Assembly: GCF_005796185.1 (NCBI RefSeq)
Contig: NZ_VAHM01000004.1
Span: forward strand, 1 to 64,000
DNA length: 64,000 nucleotides
Direction of reading: 5' to 3'
Origin: Pseudarthrobacter sp. NamB4
Lineage (GTDB): Bacteria; Actinomycetota; Actinomycetes; Actinomycetales; Micrococcaceae
Position 1 is the first letter of the stretch. Every line of letters begins with the position of its first letter. The notes beneath the pieces were generated by a model. That model saw only the letters and a list, made by a program, of their open reading frames with translations. It made no database searches and was not told the origin of the DNA. Of the stretch, positions 1 through 9,085 are shown piece after piece. The translations under genes and the position numbers were made by a program.

Positions 1-66
1 ATAAGCCGCACCCCCAGTCCCTGAATTCGGCGGGGATCTAAAGACCTGGACGAAGGGCTTCGTCAA

Positions 67-531
67 TTAGGTGGAACGGTATGGTTTCGGGGTCCGCTGC
101 GGAAGGTAGCGGACCGCGAGTCTGTTAGCCGCTAGAGTGGCCAGAAGGGCGCCGACAACCGCCCCTGACAGGTTTGTCACAACATCCAAAATGCTTGCAA
201 AGCGATTATGAAGGAACGTTAGCTGACCCAGTTCTATGCAAGCCGAAATAAGAAGCCCAAACAAGGCGACTTGCCACCACCGATTTTGAGGAAAAGCGAG
301 GGCGCCAGCGAAACCCAGGGGGACAAATAGCGCTACATTGGCAGATGCTTCAACAAATTTGTAGTTGAACCACTGGGGAACTCCGAGCCAGTGGAGGAAT
401 TCGAGAACATCAGCCAGCATCCCCTGGACGGGTTGATCGATTGGGAGGGGCCAGAAGGCGACGAAAAGTAACGGGACCATCATTGCTACGAGAATGAGCT
501 GCCAGAGCCGGCGGTCCCGAAGGCTCCTCAA
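67..531 (-). CDS. VanZ-like membrane protein
   Basis: This 154-residue protein has about four hydrophobic segments (near residues 10-28, 65-82, 86-100 and 118-135). It carries the VanZ-family pattern of a conserved polar stretch, IELGQLTFLHNRFASILDV, in which Glu and the 'D-V-x-x-N' that follows (DVVTNLSG) are typical. VanZ-like proteins are small membrane proteins of uncertain biochemical role, named after a teicoplanin-resistance accessory protein; many sit in cell-envelope loci. The start is a TTG at 529-531 preceded by GAGGGA; the ATG pair at residues 17-18 is an alternative. It is the last gene of the minus-strand envelope set. No resistance function is implied here. Confidence 0.7.
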   Translation of the reverse strand: MRSLRDRRLWQLILVAMMVPLLFVAFWPLPIDQPVQGMLADVLEFLHWLGVPQWFNYKFVEASANVALFVPLGFAGALAFPQNRWWQVALFGLLISACIELGQLTFLHNRFASILDVVTNLSGAVVGALLATLAANRLAVRYLPQRTPKPYRST

Positions 532-1105
532 ACGTCCCTCACGAGATCCATGGAAGGGCCAAAGCTGGGCCGCCTAGGGCATACACAGCAGCGGTGAAAA
601 GTCCCATCAGGTTGCAGTGAAACACTTCGTGGGTATAAGAGCGGCGCGGGGAGCGCTGACTGCCGTGCTGTTTTTCGCCAGTATGTCTCCATACCACTGT
701 TAGATACCACATACCGTCCCCCGGTGCTTGAGCCTTCCGTACCGTCTACAGTGCGCCTATTCAAATATAGAGATCTGCCAGCGTTGGTCCTGTCATGAAC
801 ACGCAGGGATCTCCTTGCATGGAAGCCTGCGTGCAAACGTACGACGAAACCTTTCCACAGGAGCGGGCCCGTGAAGGAAGACGAGTAGGCAAAACGTGTC
901 CAAGTAGTCGCCTTATTGGAATGTGAGTACTCGCCACTCTTACCGTTGAGCCTGCGCGGACGGAGCATGGCTGTATGACGATTTACACAGTTGAGCTGCA
1001 GGCGCGCGAACACCGTTGTCAGTGCTGCGGTGAATTGGCAACCACCCTCTTTTGCACTGACTGCATGCAACACACTGGAGTCTTTGAGCAGAGCACGCGG
1101 AGGAA
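532..1105. other. intergenic stretch, no supported gene
   Basis: This 574-base stretch separates the VanZ-like gene from the LPxTG protein gene. A minus-strand open frame of 181 codons crosses it, but its product is rich in Arg, Ser and Thr with no hydrophobic core or known motif, and it nearly abuts the VanZ start. I treat it as chance or decayed coding sequence. I see no RNA gene or clear hairpin terminator. Confidence 0.5.
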
Positions 1106-1717
1106 CTAGGCCGGGACTCTGGCGCGGCGCCGGGCTACAACCACGGTGCCGGCTCCGACAACGAGAGCTCCGATCCCGGCGGCTCCCCAGACAAGCATGC
1201 CGACGCTGAGGCCAGTAGTGGGAAGGAAGCCATCAGCCCTTCCACGTGCGGAGGGGCCCTCCGCCTCGATGACACCAACGGCTGCGGACTGAACCACAAC
1301 CTGGGCCGTGACTACATGGCCGGACTGTAGTCCGGTGGCCTCCAGCGTGTAAAGGCCATCCTGATCAAAGCTGAAAGGATAAGAGAAGTTACCGGCAGCG
1401 TCCGCTGTGGTGGTCGCGCTGGCGACCAGTCGCATCGGAACGATCAGGCCTACAGGAGAAGCAGCGGAAGGGCCTGCAGCGGTTCCGGCGGCCGCAGGCT
1501 CGGCGCCGTCCAGGGAAACTTCCATCTCGATGGGTTCGCCTGCCAGGAAGCCGTTTCCGCTGAAGATGAAGGCTTCATCTGCACCCACGGTACCGTCGCT
1601 TACCGTTCCGGTGACCGGTTCCGATGGGTAGTCCGTATCGTGGTTGGCCTGTGCCCCTGCCGCGCCGAGGAATGCGAGTGAGCCAGCAAGGGCAAGGGCG
1701 GAAACGGTCTTCTTCAT
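1106..1717 (-). CDS. secreted LPxTG-anchored surface protein
   Basis: The ATG at 1717 is preceded by GGGGAA and begins a Sec signal peptide (MKKTVSALALAGSLAFLGAA, cleavage near AQA-N). About 140 residues of Ala/Gly-rich, probably beta-structured ectodomain follow. The C-terminus is a classic sorting signal: LPTTG, a hydrophobic helix, then ARRRARVPA. Class-A or class-E sortases cleave such motifs between Thr and Gly and attach the protein to peptidoglycan. The ectodomain phrase 'FIFSGNGFLAGEPIEMEVS' resembles the Ig-like domains of actinobacterial surface proteins. No sortase gene is in this window, so anchoring needs an enzyme encoded elsewhere. The frame stays open 56 codons upstream, but that extension would destroy the signal peptide. 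Confidence 0.82.
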   Translation of the reverse strand: MKKTVSALALAGSLAFLGAAGAQANHDTDYPSEPVTGTVSDGTVGADEAFIFSGNGFLAGEPIEMEVSLDGAEPAAAGTAAGPSAASPVGLIVPMRLVASATTTADAAGNFSYPFSFDQDGLYTLEATGLQSGHVVTAQVVVQSAAVGVIEAEGPSARGRADGFLPTTGLSVGMLVWGAAGIGALVVGAGTVVVARRRARVPA

Positions 1718-1942
1718 GTCTGATTCCCCAAAATCATCTGTGTATTGAATTCTGAATGTGGCTTCCGGAGCGGCAGGTGGACTTCCTGAGCCTGACCCAC
1801 AAAAAGCCTTCGCACGCAGATAACGGGCGAAGGCTTCATTGGAACTAGTAACAACTCTAACAGGGCCAACCCCTGCGAACCTCAAGAACAGCGCAGAATT
1901 CCGTCAGGCTAACCACAATATTCAGCCGGGGAAACAGGCGGC

Positions 1943-3841
1943 CTAGTGAGCCCGGCATGTGTTCGCCCTCACCGGCGACTGGACCACATCCTCAGTGGAC
2001 TGCAGTGTCGGGGTGACATCAAGTTTGAGGTCGGCCTCCTGAGCTATCTGTGAGAAATCAATCTCTACGGCTGCGGACTCGCCCGGCCCGATTTCCGTAG
2101 TCAGAACGGCAACAGGCCTCTGGTCCTGCTGGAACGAGGAAAGTTGGGCAGGGTCGCCGGCAACTCTGGCTTTTTCCAGAAGGGACCTGCCCGGACCGTA
2201 GGCAATGACGTTGGTCCGCACCCATCCAGGTTTCACCCCGAATATGCCCTGGCCGGTGACGTACTTTGGCAGCGAGGCAGCGGCGTCGACGGGTGCGGTG
2301 TTAGACATGGTGACGCGGAGCGTGACGGCCGAACCGCCGTCGGGTGTGCACGTCTGAACCAGCTGAGCGGTCAGCCGCACGTAATAGTCCATTTTCGCGC
2401 CGGTGCCGTCGTTGAAATACAGGCCAAACGAGGTGCGCGCCTTTTCCGATCCGGCCACCGTTCCGGCCACGGCCGTTGGGCTGACCACCCGTTGTTCCTC
2501 AGGTTTGGCAGACCAGACATAAAGACGTCCCTGCTCCGAACTCCGGATCAGTTCTTCAATCAGCTTTTTGGCATCACCCTGCCCAGCGGCCAGCGCCGTG
2601 AACACCTCACTGGCGACGCCGGCGAAGTAATCGTCCTGCAGGCCCGGGTCCGGCAACGCTGCATAGGAATCGGACAGCAGAGTTTTGACCACGTTATCTG
2701 CCGACAGCACGGTTGGAAGGCCCGTGGGCTGCATCAGGGCCACCAGCGCAGGATCTTTCAGCGCAACCGGGCCGGTAGCACGGAGCAGATTTGCCAGCAC
2801 CACCGGGTCCAGAGCGATGACGCCATCAATCTTGGTGCCCGGGTGGCTTTTCTCCCACATGCTGCCGGCGGTCATTGCGGCGGTCGGAAAATCCGGGGTG
2901 AGATTGACGTTTTGCAACTGGGTCCCCAGCCGCTTGGTGAAAATCCGTTCCTGGTCCTCAGGCACCTCCAAGGGCGGGTCAAAAGTCCCGACATCGCCGG
3001 CGCTGGCTTGGTCGGTCAACTTTATGGCTCCGTTGTCCGTGTTGATGATGGCCACCGCTCCGGGAATGCCCCCGGTAGCCCGCAGCTCGGCGCTGTTTTG
3101 CACGAGGACCAGATAATTCCGTGGCCCATCCATTCCCAGCATCGGCGGCAGCACTTTCCCCGTCGCAGCTGCGGCATTGAGTGTGCCGCGAGCTTCGTCA
3201 AGCGTCGCCGATGCTTCGGCAAGGGGACCCGCGATTTGGGGCAGGAGAGAGGATTTATCGATGGCCGCCAGCCGGTCATACGAGAGCTGGACCGTCCTGG
3301 CGGCCGTCCCCAGAGCGGGGGACGCTGCACGCAGGGCTGCGGCGTCGATTTTGCCTGCCTCCGGTGCCAGATCCTCCCATGAGGCCGAATCGAATGTGCT
3401 GACGAGCGGGGTTACCGCTCCCTGGACGACGTCGTCCGCTGACAGGGACACAGCAGTGACCGCCGAGAAATTTGCGCCGAGCCACGGGATTCCGGACGCA
3501 GCCCTCCACAGTGGATCGGTCCCGGCCTCCCGTGCTGCCGTTGCATGGTCCTGCAACTCCCCAAGGACGGCCTGTCCGCCTTGCACGTCGCCGTCCAACA
3601 GTTTCTGCTGGACGGCGGGGAGCAGGACCGTGGTTGCTTCGAGATGGGTTTTGATCTGGTCCGCGCGGTGGGCGAGCCAGGCCGCGCAGGCCCCAGCTGC
3701 CAGTATGAAGATGCCGGTGCCGAGTGCCAGCCGGAGCAGCCGGCTGCGCAACCTCCGCCGTGCCTTGCTCCGGCTCTTGCGGCGGACCTTTACCAGTGGG
3801 GCCGGGGAGCGCACTGCCCCGTCGGTTTCGTTTTCTGTCAC
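1943..3841 (-). CDS. DUF4012 domain protein
   Basis: This 632-residue protein has a basic N-terminus (RKSRSKARRRLRSRLLR), one transmembrane helix at about residues 36-56 and a long extracytoplasmic part. The pattern, including 'NYLVLVQNSAELRATGGIPGA' split around LVLVQNSAELRATGG, is characteristic of the DUF4012 family. These proteins are common next to priming glycosyltransferases and Wzz/BY-kinases in actinobacterial capsule loci, and their biochemical role is unknown. The region near residues 350-470 is soluble. The start is GTG at 3841. It lies 36 bases downstream of the sugar transferase gene on the same strand, so the two are probably co-transcribed. A role in polymer assembly or attachment is inference from location. 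Confidence 0.85.
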   Translation of the reverse strand: MTENETDGAVRSPAPLVKVRRKSRSKARRRLRSRLLRLALGTGIFILAAGACAAWLAHRADQIKTHLEATTVLLPAVQQKLLDGDVQGGQAVLGELQDHATAAREAGTDPLWRAASGIPWLGANFSAVTAVSLSADDVVQGAVTPLVSTFDSASWEDLAPEAGKIDAAALRAASPALGTAARTVQLSYDRLAAIDKSSLLPQIAGPLAEASATLDEARGTLNAAAATGKVLPPMLGMDGPRNYLVLVQNSAELRATGGIPGAVAIINTDNGAIKLTDQASAGDVGTFDPPLEVPEDQERIFTKRLGTQLQNVNLTPDFPTAAMTAGSMWEKSHPGTKIDGVIALDPVVLANLLRATGPVALKDPALVALMQPTGLPTVLSADNVVKTLLSDSYAALPDPGLQDDYFAGVASEVFTALAAGQGDAKKLIEELIRSSEQGRLYVWSAKPEEQRVVSPTAVAGTVAGSEKARTSFGLYFNDGTGAKMDYYVRLTAQLVQTCTPDGGSAVTLRVTMSNTAPVDAAASLPKYVTGQGIFGVKPGWVRTNVIAYGPGRSLLEKARVAGDPAQLSSFQQDQRPVAVLTTEIGPGESAAVEIDFSQIAQEADLKLDVTPTLQSTEDVVQSPVRANTCRAH

Positions 3842-3877
3842 GTAACAGGCCTCTCGGGGTTTTGCGTGGCGTCGTGT

Positions 3878-5317
3878 CTAGAACGCTCCATGGCGGCTCA
3901 CGACGGCGCGGAAGGTCCGCAGGAGGATGGAGATATCACCCGAAACTGACCAGTTTTCTACGTAGTACAAGTCCAGCCTTACAGTGTCCTCCCATGACAG
4001 CAGGGACCGCCCACTCACCTGCCACAGTCCCGTGAGTCCGGGACGCACCAGCAGGCGCCGGTGCACATGGTTCTCGTACTGTTCCACCTCGGCCGGCAGT
4101 GGCGGGCGTGGCCCAACCAAGCTCATGGACCCGAACAGGACGTTGAAGAGCTGGGGGAGTTCGTCCAGGCTGTAGCGGCGGATGAACCGGCCCACCCTGG
4201 TAATCCGGGGATCATCCTTGATCTTGAAAAGAACACCACTGCCTTCGTTCATGAGTTGGAGCTCCCGCAGTTTCTTCTCCGCGTCCACCACCATGGAACG
4301 GAACTTGAGCATTTGGAATCTCGAACCTTGGGTTCCCACCCGTTCCTGCCGGAAGAAAATGGGTCCGGGACTGTCAAGGCGGACTATGAGGGCAAGTACC
4401 AGGAGCAAAGGCGATAAGACCAGGATCAACACTCCCGCACCCGCAACATCGAAAGCGCGTTTCACGAACCTCTGCGCGGGGGCCAGGTTGGGGGTGGAAA
4501 CATGGATAAGGGGCAGCCCTGCGACAGGCTGCGTATGGATCCGTGGACCGGCAACGTCCGTCAGGGCGGGGGCCATGATCATCCGGACGTCCATGTCCGC
4601 CAGTGCCCAGCCCAGGGCACGGATAGCCCTGGGCTGCAGGTTCACGCCGCTGGAGAGGGCCACGGCGTCGGGCTTGAAATTCTTGATGGTGCTGGCGATG
4701 CGTTCAGGGTCCGTCTCATGGCCTAGTGTGGGAAGGTTCAGATCCTCGGCGACAGTTGTTCCGGCAGGACTACCTGGCAGGTAAGTGGCGGCAGGGACGT
4801 ACCCCGCCATCGGCTGCAGGGCCAGGGAACGGGCAAGATGTTCGGCGCTGCTTGGCCCGCCGATGATGAGTACCTTGGACATGCTCTTTCCGGCGTGGCG
4901 TTCCAGCTGCAGCAGTTGACGGATCAGGTACCGGGAGAGCAACAGGGTGGCAAGGCCCGCGGGCAAGGCAATTCCCACGTAGCCCCTTGCAGTGTTGAAT
5001 TGGAAGGTGTAGGAGACAATTGCGATGATGCCAAAGAGCCACAGCGAGGAACTGACAACCCTTTTATATTCTTCGGTTCCATGTCCCAGAATGCGTGAAT
5101 CCCTGGTGCCCCATGCCGAAAGCATCAGCCACCAGCTGCAGGCCAGCACCAGGGAGATCGAAATATAGGGCATTCCCTCTTTGCTGATAATGCTGCCGCT
5201 GTCAGGGCTGCCGAATCGAAAGACGAGCGCGCCCAGAGTGGCCCATAACACCGCACCGGCATCCGTAACGGCCAGCCGCCGGGCATAACGCGAACGCCAG
5301 CTGGGGTCTTCACGCAT
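3878..5317 (-). CDS. polyprenyl-phosphate sugar-1-phosphate transferase (priming glycosyltransferase)
   Basis: This 479-residue enzyme belongs to the WbaP/CpsE class. About four to five N-terminal transmembrane segments lead into a Rossmann-like CoA-binding-like domain (VLIIGGPSSAEHLARSL). The C-terminal bacterial sugar transferase domain begins near residue 285 with a re-entrant hydrophobic helix. The catalytic block reads FFRQERVGTQGSRFQMLKFR, followed by the conserved 'PGLTGLWQVSGRS' and 'D..Y..NWS...D' (LDLYYVENWS). It would move a hexose-1-phosphate from a nucleotide sugar onto undecaprenyl phosphate at the inner face of the membrane, the first step of repeat-unit synthesis. It sits between the BY-kinase and DUF4012 genes on one strand. 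Sugar specificity cannot be read from the sequence. Confidence 0.92.
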   Translation of the reverse strand: MREDPSWRSRYARRLAVTDAGAVLWATLGALVFRFGSPDSGSIISKEGMPYISISLVLACSWWLMLSAWGTRDSRILGHGTEEYKRVVSSSLWLFGIIAIVSYTFQFNTARGYVGIALPAGLATLLLSRYLIRQLLQLERHAGKSMSKVLIIGGPSSAEHLARSLALQPMAGYVPAATYLPGSPAGTTVAEDLNLPTLGHETDPERIASTIKNFKPDAVALSSGVNLQPRAIRALGWALADMDVRMIMAPALTDVAGPRIHTQPVAGLPLIHVSTPNLAPAQRFVKRAFDVAGAGVLILVLSPLLLVLALIVRLDSPGPIFFRQERVGTQGSRFQMLKFRSMVVDAEKKLRELQLMNEGSGVLFKIKDDPRITRVGRFIRRYSLDELPQLFNVLFGSMSLVGPRPPLPAEVEQYENHVHRRLLVRPGLTGLWQVSGRSLLSWEDTVRLDLYYVENWSVSGDISILLRTFRAVVSRHGAF

Positions 5318-5364
5318 GGCCGTGAGTACCTTTCGGTAGGAAATGGTGAGCCGGTTCTTAGCCG

Positions 5365-6822
5365 TTACTTGGCCGCATGATGGTGGGCCGGTTGAACAGG
5401 ATCAGGGACAGGCGCCTGCTGTTTTTTCCCGGCACTGGCATTCTTATTTCCTCTTTTGGACCTAGGCGGCGGAGTCGCTTCATAACTGTAGTAGCTGTAG
5501 GCATATGCGTCGGGGCCTTTAACCGGCAGGAAATTCAGTACGACGCCCAGCACGTCTGCGTTGACCATGTCCAAGGAATTCAGTGACTTCTCGACATCCG
5601 GGAGCTTCACACGTGATGACCCGACCATCAGCACAACACCGCCCACATGCTGCGCCAGCACTGCTGCGTCGGTGACTGGCAGCAGCGGAGGCGCGTTAAT
5701 GATTACCGCATCGAAATCCTGCTCAAGCCGCAGGATCAGCTGTTTCATGGCTTCCGTCCCCAACAGTTCGCTGGGATTGTGGGGCGTTGGTCCAGCCGTC
5801 AGCACATACAGTTCGTCCTGGCCCCAGTGCTGCAGCAGGTCATTCAGGTCGGCCTCTCCAAGGAGTGCCGTCGTCAGGCCGGCGTTTTTTTCGAGCCCCA
5901 GGTAGTCGCCGACCCTGGACCGTCTCAAGTCCGCGTCCACCAGCACCACGGATTGTCCGGCCTGGGCCAAGGCGATAGCCAAGTTAGTAGCCGTAGTACT
6001 TTTCCCTTCACCGGGAAGCGACGACGTCACCAGGACAGCCTTGGAACCGTGGCTGACGTGGGCGAACTGCAGATTGGTCCTTAGCTGGCGGAATGATTCC
6101 GCCCGGGTTCCCTGGGGTGGCGCTTGGGTGAGGAGGGGCTTCTTGGCGGCGTCTCCGTCGAACGCTATCCCTCCCAGTATGGGAGCATCGGTTATTCGTT
6201 GTAGGTCGCCCTCGCCGCGCACTTTTGTATCCAGGCGGTGCCGCAGAAGTGCCAGGCCCACGCCAAGGACCAGTCCGATGGCGCCGCCGAGGGCAATGTT
6301 GAGACGGTTGTTGGGGGCGGACGGTGCGTCGGGCGGCGACGCCGGGGTGACGACCGAGAGCCGCACGGGGGAAGAGCCCGTGCCGTTGGTGGGTTTTTCG
6401 AGTTCATCGATGACTTCGATGAGGCTTTCACCTACCGCTTGCGCGATCGCCGCAGCCTGTACGGCAGAGCTGTCAGTGGCCACTATCGAAATGATCACTG
6501 TGTTCGGCCCCGCGCTGGCGGTAACCTTGCCTACCAGTTCACCCACTGGCTGTCCAAGGCTTTCAGCCGCCGGTTCCAGGACAGCCGGGGTCATGGCTGC
6601 CTCCACGTAGGACTGGACTCGTGCCTGGATAAAAGCGTTTCCCTGCTGCAGGTCACCCACTGTTCCGGAGCTTTGTGTGGCCAAAAAAAGTTTGGTCTGT
6701 GCCGTATAGGTGGGTTTGATGCTGAGCGTAAAAACCGTTGCGCCGATCAGGCCGAGAACCGTGAAGGCCACCACCATAATCCAATTCCGGCGCAGGATTC
6801 GCAGATAGGTGCTGAGCTCCAC
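5365..6822 (-). CDS. polysaccharide copolymerase / tyrosine autokinase (Wzz + BY-kinase fusion)
   Basis: The protein starts with a Wzz-type chain-length domain (VELSTYLRILRRNW, then a transmembrane helix). A second transmembrane helix lies near residue 180 (LNIALGGAIGLVLGVGLALL), and a P-loop kinase domain follows. Walker A is SSLPGEGKST, Walker A' is VVLVDADLRR, and the C-terminus holds a tyrosine cluster (AYAYSYYSYE), the autophosphorylation tail of bacterial tyrosine kinases such as CpsCD/Wzc. Oligomer cycling through tail phosphorylation controls polymer length and export. I chose the GTG at 6822, with AAAGG about nine bases upstream, because it puts the Wzz domain at the N-terminus; the frame is open to an ATG at 6900. 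It is the promoter-proximal gene of the minus-strand set. Confidence 0.9.
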   Translation of the reverse strand: MELSTYLRILRRNWIMVVAFTVLGLIGATVFTLSIKPTYTAQTKLFLATQSSGTVGDLQQGNAFIQARVQSYVEAAMTPAVLEPAAESLGQPVGELVGKVTASAGPNTVIISIVATDSSAVQAAAIAQAVGESLIEVIDELEKPTNGTGSSPVRLSVVTPASPPDAPSAPNNRLNIALGGAIGLVLGVGLALLRHRLDTKVRGEGDLQRITDAPILGGIAFDGDAAKKPLLTQAPPQGTRAESFRQLRTNLQFAHVSHGSKAVLVTSSLPGEGKSTTATNLAIALAQAGQSVVLVDADLRRSRVGDYLGLEKNAGLTTALLGEADLNDLLQHWGQDELYVLTAGPTPHNPSELLGTEAMKQLILRLEQDFDAVIINAPPLLPVTDAAVLAQHVGGVVLMVGSSRVKLPDVEKSLNSLDMVNADVLGVVLNFLPVKGPDAYAYSYYSYEATPPPRSKRGNKNASAGKKQQAPVPDPVQPAHHHAAK

Positions 6823-7136
6823 AGGTGAAACCTTTCTGACCTTGAAAGAGACCTCCCGTTGGCGGGCAAGTTCTTTGATTCTATACATGGTCCGCTTCAC
6901 GTCGAACGTTTATTGTCAGCGTCGACGTGGCATATTTCACTACGACCAACAATATCAAGTGACCTAGTCATGAAAATTTTCTTCGTAGTATGTTGGAGAG
7001 TGCATGGTGTTGTTTGAGCCATATCAAAGTGCCCGCCGGACCGTCTCACCGGCATGGTGGCGCAGGCAACACTTGGCAAACAACAGGGGGAGATAAGTGA
7101 TCACTTCTTTACGGGCTGCGGGCGGGGGCGCGGGTA
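6823..7136. promoter_or_regulatory. divergent intergenic region between the two polysaccharide transcription units
   Basis: These 314 bases separate the BY-kinase gene (minus) from the long glycosyltransferase run (plus), so promoters for both should lie here. The middle (6930-7000) is AT-rich for this genome and holds a 7-base inverted repeat, ACTACGA at 6939-6945 and TCGTAGT at 6983-6989. Closer to the plus-strand genes is a perfect 12-base palindrome (7095-7106), listed separately. I could not fix -10/-35 boxes with confidence. Confidence 0.5.
7095..7106. promoter_or_regulatory. perfect 12-bp palindrome, possible operator
   Basis: AAGTGATCACTT is a perfect inverted repeat lying 31 bases before the first plus-strand glycosyltransferase start. 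It also contains a GTG (7097) preceded by a strong GGGGGAG ribosome site, which opens a 15-codon frame ending at 7144 across the real start. It could be an operator, a leader-peptide start, or chance. Confidence 0.25.
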
Positions 7137-8075
7137 ATGCGTGAAGAGCCGCTGTCGCCTGTCACCGTCATTGTTCCCCACTACGGAGACCCGGGTCCCG
7201 CCGTCGCGCTTGTTGAGTCCCTGAAGGGCCAGAAGGACCCAGGCATTATGCAACTGGTTGTCGTCGACGATTGCTCGCCGGCGCCGTTTCCAGATACTGA
7301 CGGCGTGACTGTCGTCCGCCGGACAGTGAACGGGGGATTCGGTTCGGCCGTTAACTCCGGCGCCGCCGCAGCTGAGCATCCGCTGCTGCTGATCCTCAAC
7401 AGTGACCTCGAGATCGGCCCCACCTTTATCTCGGATCTTCTGAGCGCGGCTGCTCCCTGGCAGCCCGCCGTAGCAAGTCCCCAAGTGCTTGGCCACAACG
7501 GTGCCCCTCAATGGGTAGGGAGGCACTTCCCGACGGTGCGCCATCAGGTGACTGAGTGGCTGACGCCGCTGGCACGCTGGCGCCATTTGCGGCTGCTCCA
7601 CGACATGGTGGGGCACGATACCCGCTGCAGGGATGGCGCCGTGGTTCCTGTCAACTGGGTCATGGGCGCGGCCATGCTGGTGCCCACCAGCGAGTTCCGA
7701 GCCGTAGGCGGCTTTGACGAGGGTTTCTTCATGAACTCTGAGGAAGTGGACCTGCAGCGCCGCCTGCGCGAGCGCGGTGTGCCGTCCGTCTTCCTGGGCA
7801 CGGTCAGCGTGACGCATGAAGGCGGCGGTTCTTCAGATTCGACCCGGCGCCGGCAGTGGCTGGTAGACTCGCGCAAGCTCTACGCGGAAAAGTGGGGCAG
7901 CCCCCGCACGCTGCAGGCATCGCTGGCTGCAGCCACGATGGTGAACCTTGCCGTCAACATGATGCGGCGCCTCGCCGGTACCCCCGTAAAACCCTTGGAA
8001 GTTGCCCGGACCGAGCTTGAGCTTCTCCGCGGCCGCCAGCCGAAACGGCCGAACGTGGACGAGGCCCTGCTATGA
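7137..8075 (+). CDS. family 2 glycosyltransferase
   Basis: This 312-residue GT-A fold enzyme opens with VTVIVPHYGDPGPAVALVES, and its nucleotide-sugar-binding acidic motif is ILNSDLEI (near residue 88). The phrase 'MGAAMLVPTSEFRAVGGFDE' split around GGFDEGFFMNSEEVDL is typical of rhamnosyltransferase-like GT2 proteins of the WbbL type. It would add a sugar to the lipid-linked repeat unit on the cytoplasmic face. It is the first gene of a plus-strand run to about 24.26 kb. Its stop overlaps the next start by four bases (ATGA), suggesting translational coupling. Donor and acceptor are unknown. Confidence 0.88.
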   Translation: MREEPLSPVTVIVPHYGDPGPAVALVESLKGQKDPGIMQLVVVDDCSPAPFPDTDGVTVVRRTVNGGFGSAVNSGAAAAEHPLLLILNSDLEIGPTFISDLLSAAAPWQPAVASPQVLGHNGAPQWVGRHFPTVRHQVTEWLTPLARWRHLRLLHDMVGHDTRCRDGAVVPVNWVMGAAMLVPTSEFRAVGGFDEGFFMNSEEVDLQRRLRERGVPSVFLGTVSVTHEGGGSSDSTRRRQWLVDSRKLYAEKWGSPRTLQASLAAATMVNLAVNMMRRLAGTPVKPLEVARTELELLRGRQPKRPNVDEALL

Positions 8076-9085
8076 GCCGGAATCCGAAACTCCTGCTGGT
8101 CAGCCCTTCTTTTCACGGCTACCACGAGTCCATCGGACGGGCCTTCAGCGATGCCGGCTACAACGTGGTCATCCACCGCTATGACGCTTTTGACGGCGTG
8201 CGGGCGAAGCTCGGCAACAAGCTGGTGCACGAACTCCCGGGCAAGATCGGCATGGACGGCAGCGTGTCAGCCGAGCGCTGGCTTACAACCCGGGCGCTGC
8301 GGGTCCTCCGCGAAGTCCGTCCGGACCGTTTGGTGGTTATCAAAGGTGACATCCTTGGCCCATCGTTTTGGTCCGAGGTCGACTCTCTTGCAGTGCCCCG
8401 GATTCTGTGGCTCTACGATGACCTGTCCCGCCACCGCTTCAGCATGGACTTCCTGCGCCGGATGGGGTCCGTTGTCAGTTACAGCCGTGAGGAGGCGGCG
8501 CTGCTGCATTCCCAGGGCGTTAACGCTGCGTTCCTGCCCAATGCCTTCGATCCCCACCTGGCGCAGCCTGCGGCCAAGCGCCGGGACGAGGTGGTTTTCG
8601 TGGGTTCAAAGTACCCAAACCGTGTCGCTCTGCTTTCCGGTTTGGTCAAGGCCGGCATTCCGGTGCGGGCGTACGGCCGCCAATGGTCGCATCATCCCTT
8701 TGACCGACTCCGCACCTGGGAGCTGGCACGCCCGGACATTCCGGCCGAACGCGACGTACCCCTATCCGAGGCCTACCAGATCCAGGCCATGGCAGCGGCA
8801 GCGATCAACATCCATGGGCTGCAGTCCGGCCTGGCGATGCGGACGTTTGAGGTTCCGGGCATGGCAGGTCTTCAGCTTGTTGACCGTCCCGATGTTGCCG
8901 AGTTCTATGACGTCGGGACTGAGACCCTCGTTTTCTCGTCGTTGGAGGAACTGCAGGAGCACTCCCAGAAGGCCCTGACTGACAGGGGCTGGGCCGAGCG
9001 CATCCGGACGGCGGGCCGGCGGCGGTCCTTGGCGGAGCACACCTTCGCCCACCGCATTGCAGTGCTGGAGGAACGATGGGCCTGA
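8072..9085 (+). CDS. CgeB-like glycosyltransferase
   Basis: This 337-residue GT-B-type protein matches the pattern of CgeB/DUF3880-like glycosyltransferases. It has the N-terminal phrase LLLVSPSFHGYHESIGRAF, a central 'ILWLYDD' and 'VVFVGSKYPNRVALLSGL', and a C-terminal donor region (INIHGLQSGLAMRTFEVPGM) in which the Glu-containing stretch usually contacts the nucleotide. The family transfers sugars in spore-coat and surface glycan pathways. The start overlaps the previous stop (ATGA) and the gene overlaps the next by 10 bases. Donor specificity is not predictable by eye. Confidence 0.75.
   Translation: MSRNPKLLLVSPSFHGYHESIGRAFSDAGYNVVIHRYDAFDGVRAKLGNKLVHELPGKIGMDGSVSAERWLTTRALRVLREVRPDRLVVIKGDILGPSFWSEVDSLAVPRILWLYDDLSRHRFSMDFLRRMGSVVSYSREEAALLHSQGVNAAFLPNAFDPHLAQPAAKRRDEVVFVGSKYPNRVALLSGLVKAGIPVRAYGRQWSHHPFDRLRTWELARPDIPAERDVPLSEAYQIQAMAAAAINIHGLQSGLAMRTFEVPGMAGLQLVDRPDVAEFYDVGTETLVFSSLEELQEHSQKALTDRGWAERIRTAGRRRSLAEHTFAHRIAVLEERWA

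Noticed and set aside
67..531. Glycopeptide resistance gene (VanZ)
   Set aside because: VanZ-like proteins are common and no vanHAX-type genes are present.
528..1073. 181-codon minus-strand frame
   Set aside because: No hydrophobic core, motif or good ribosome site, and composition like shadow frames; kept as an intergenic stretch.
2144..3845. Long plus-strand frames opposite the DUF4012 gene
   Set aside because: They are out-of-frame shadows of a well-supported gene in high-GC DNA.
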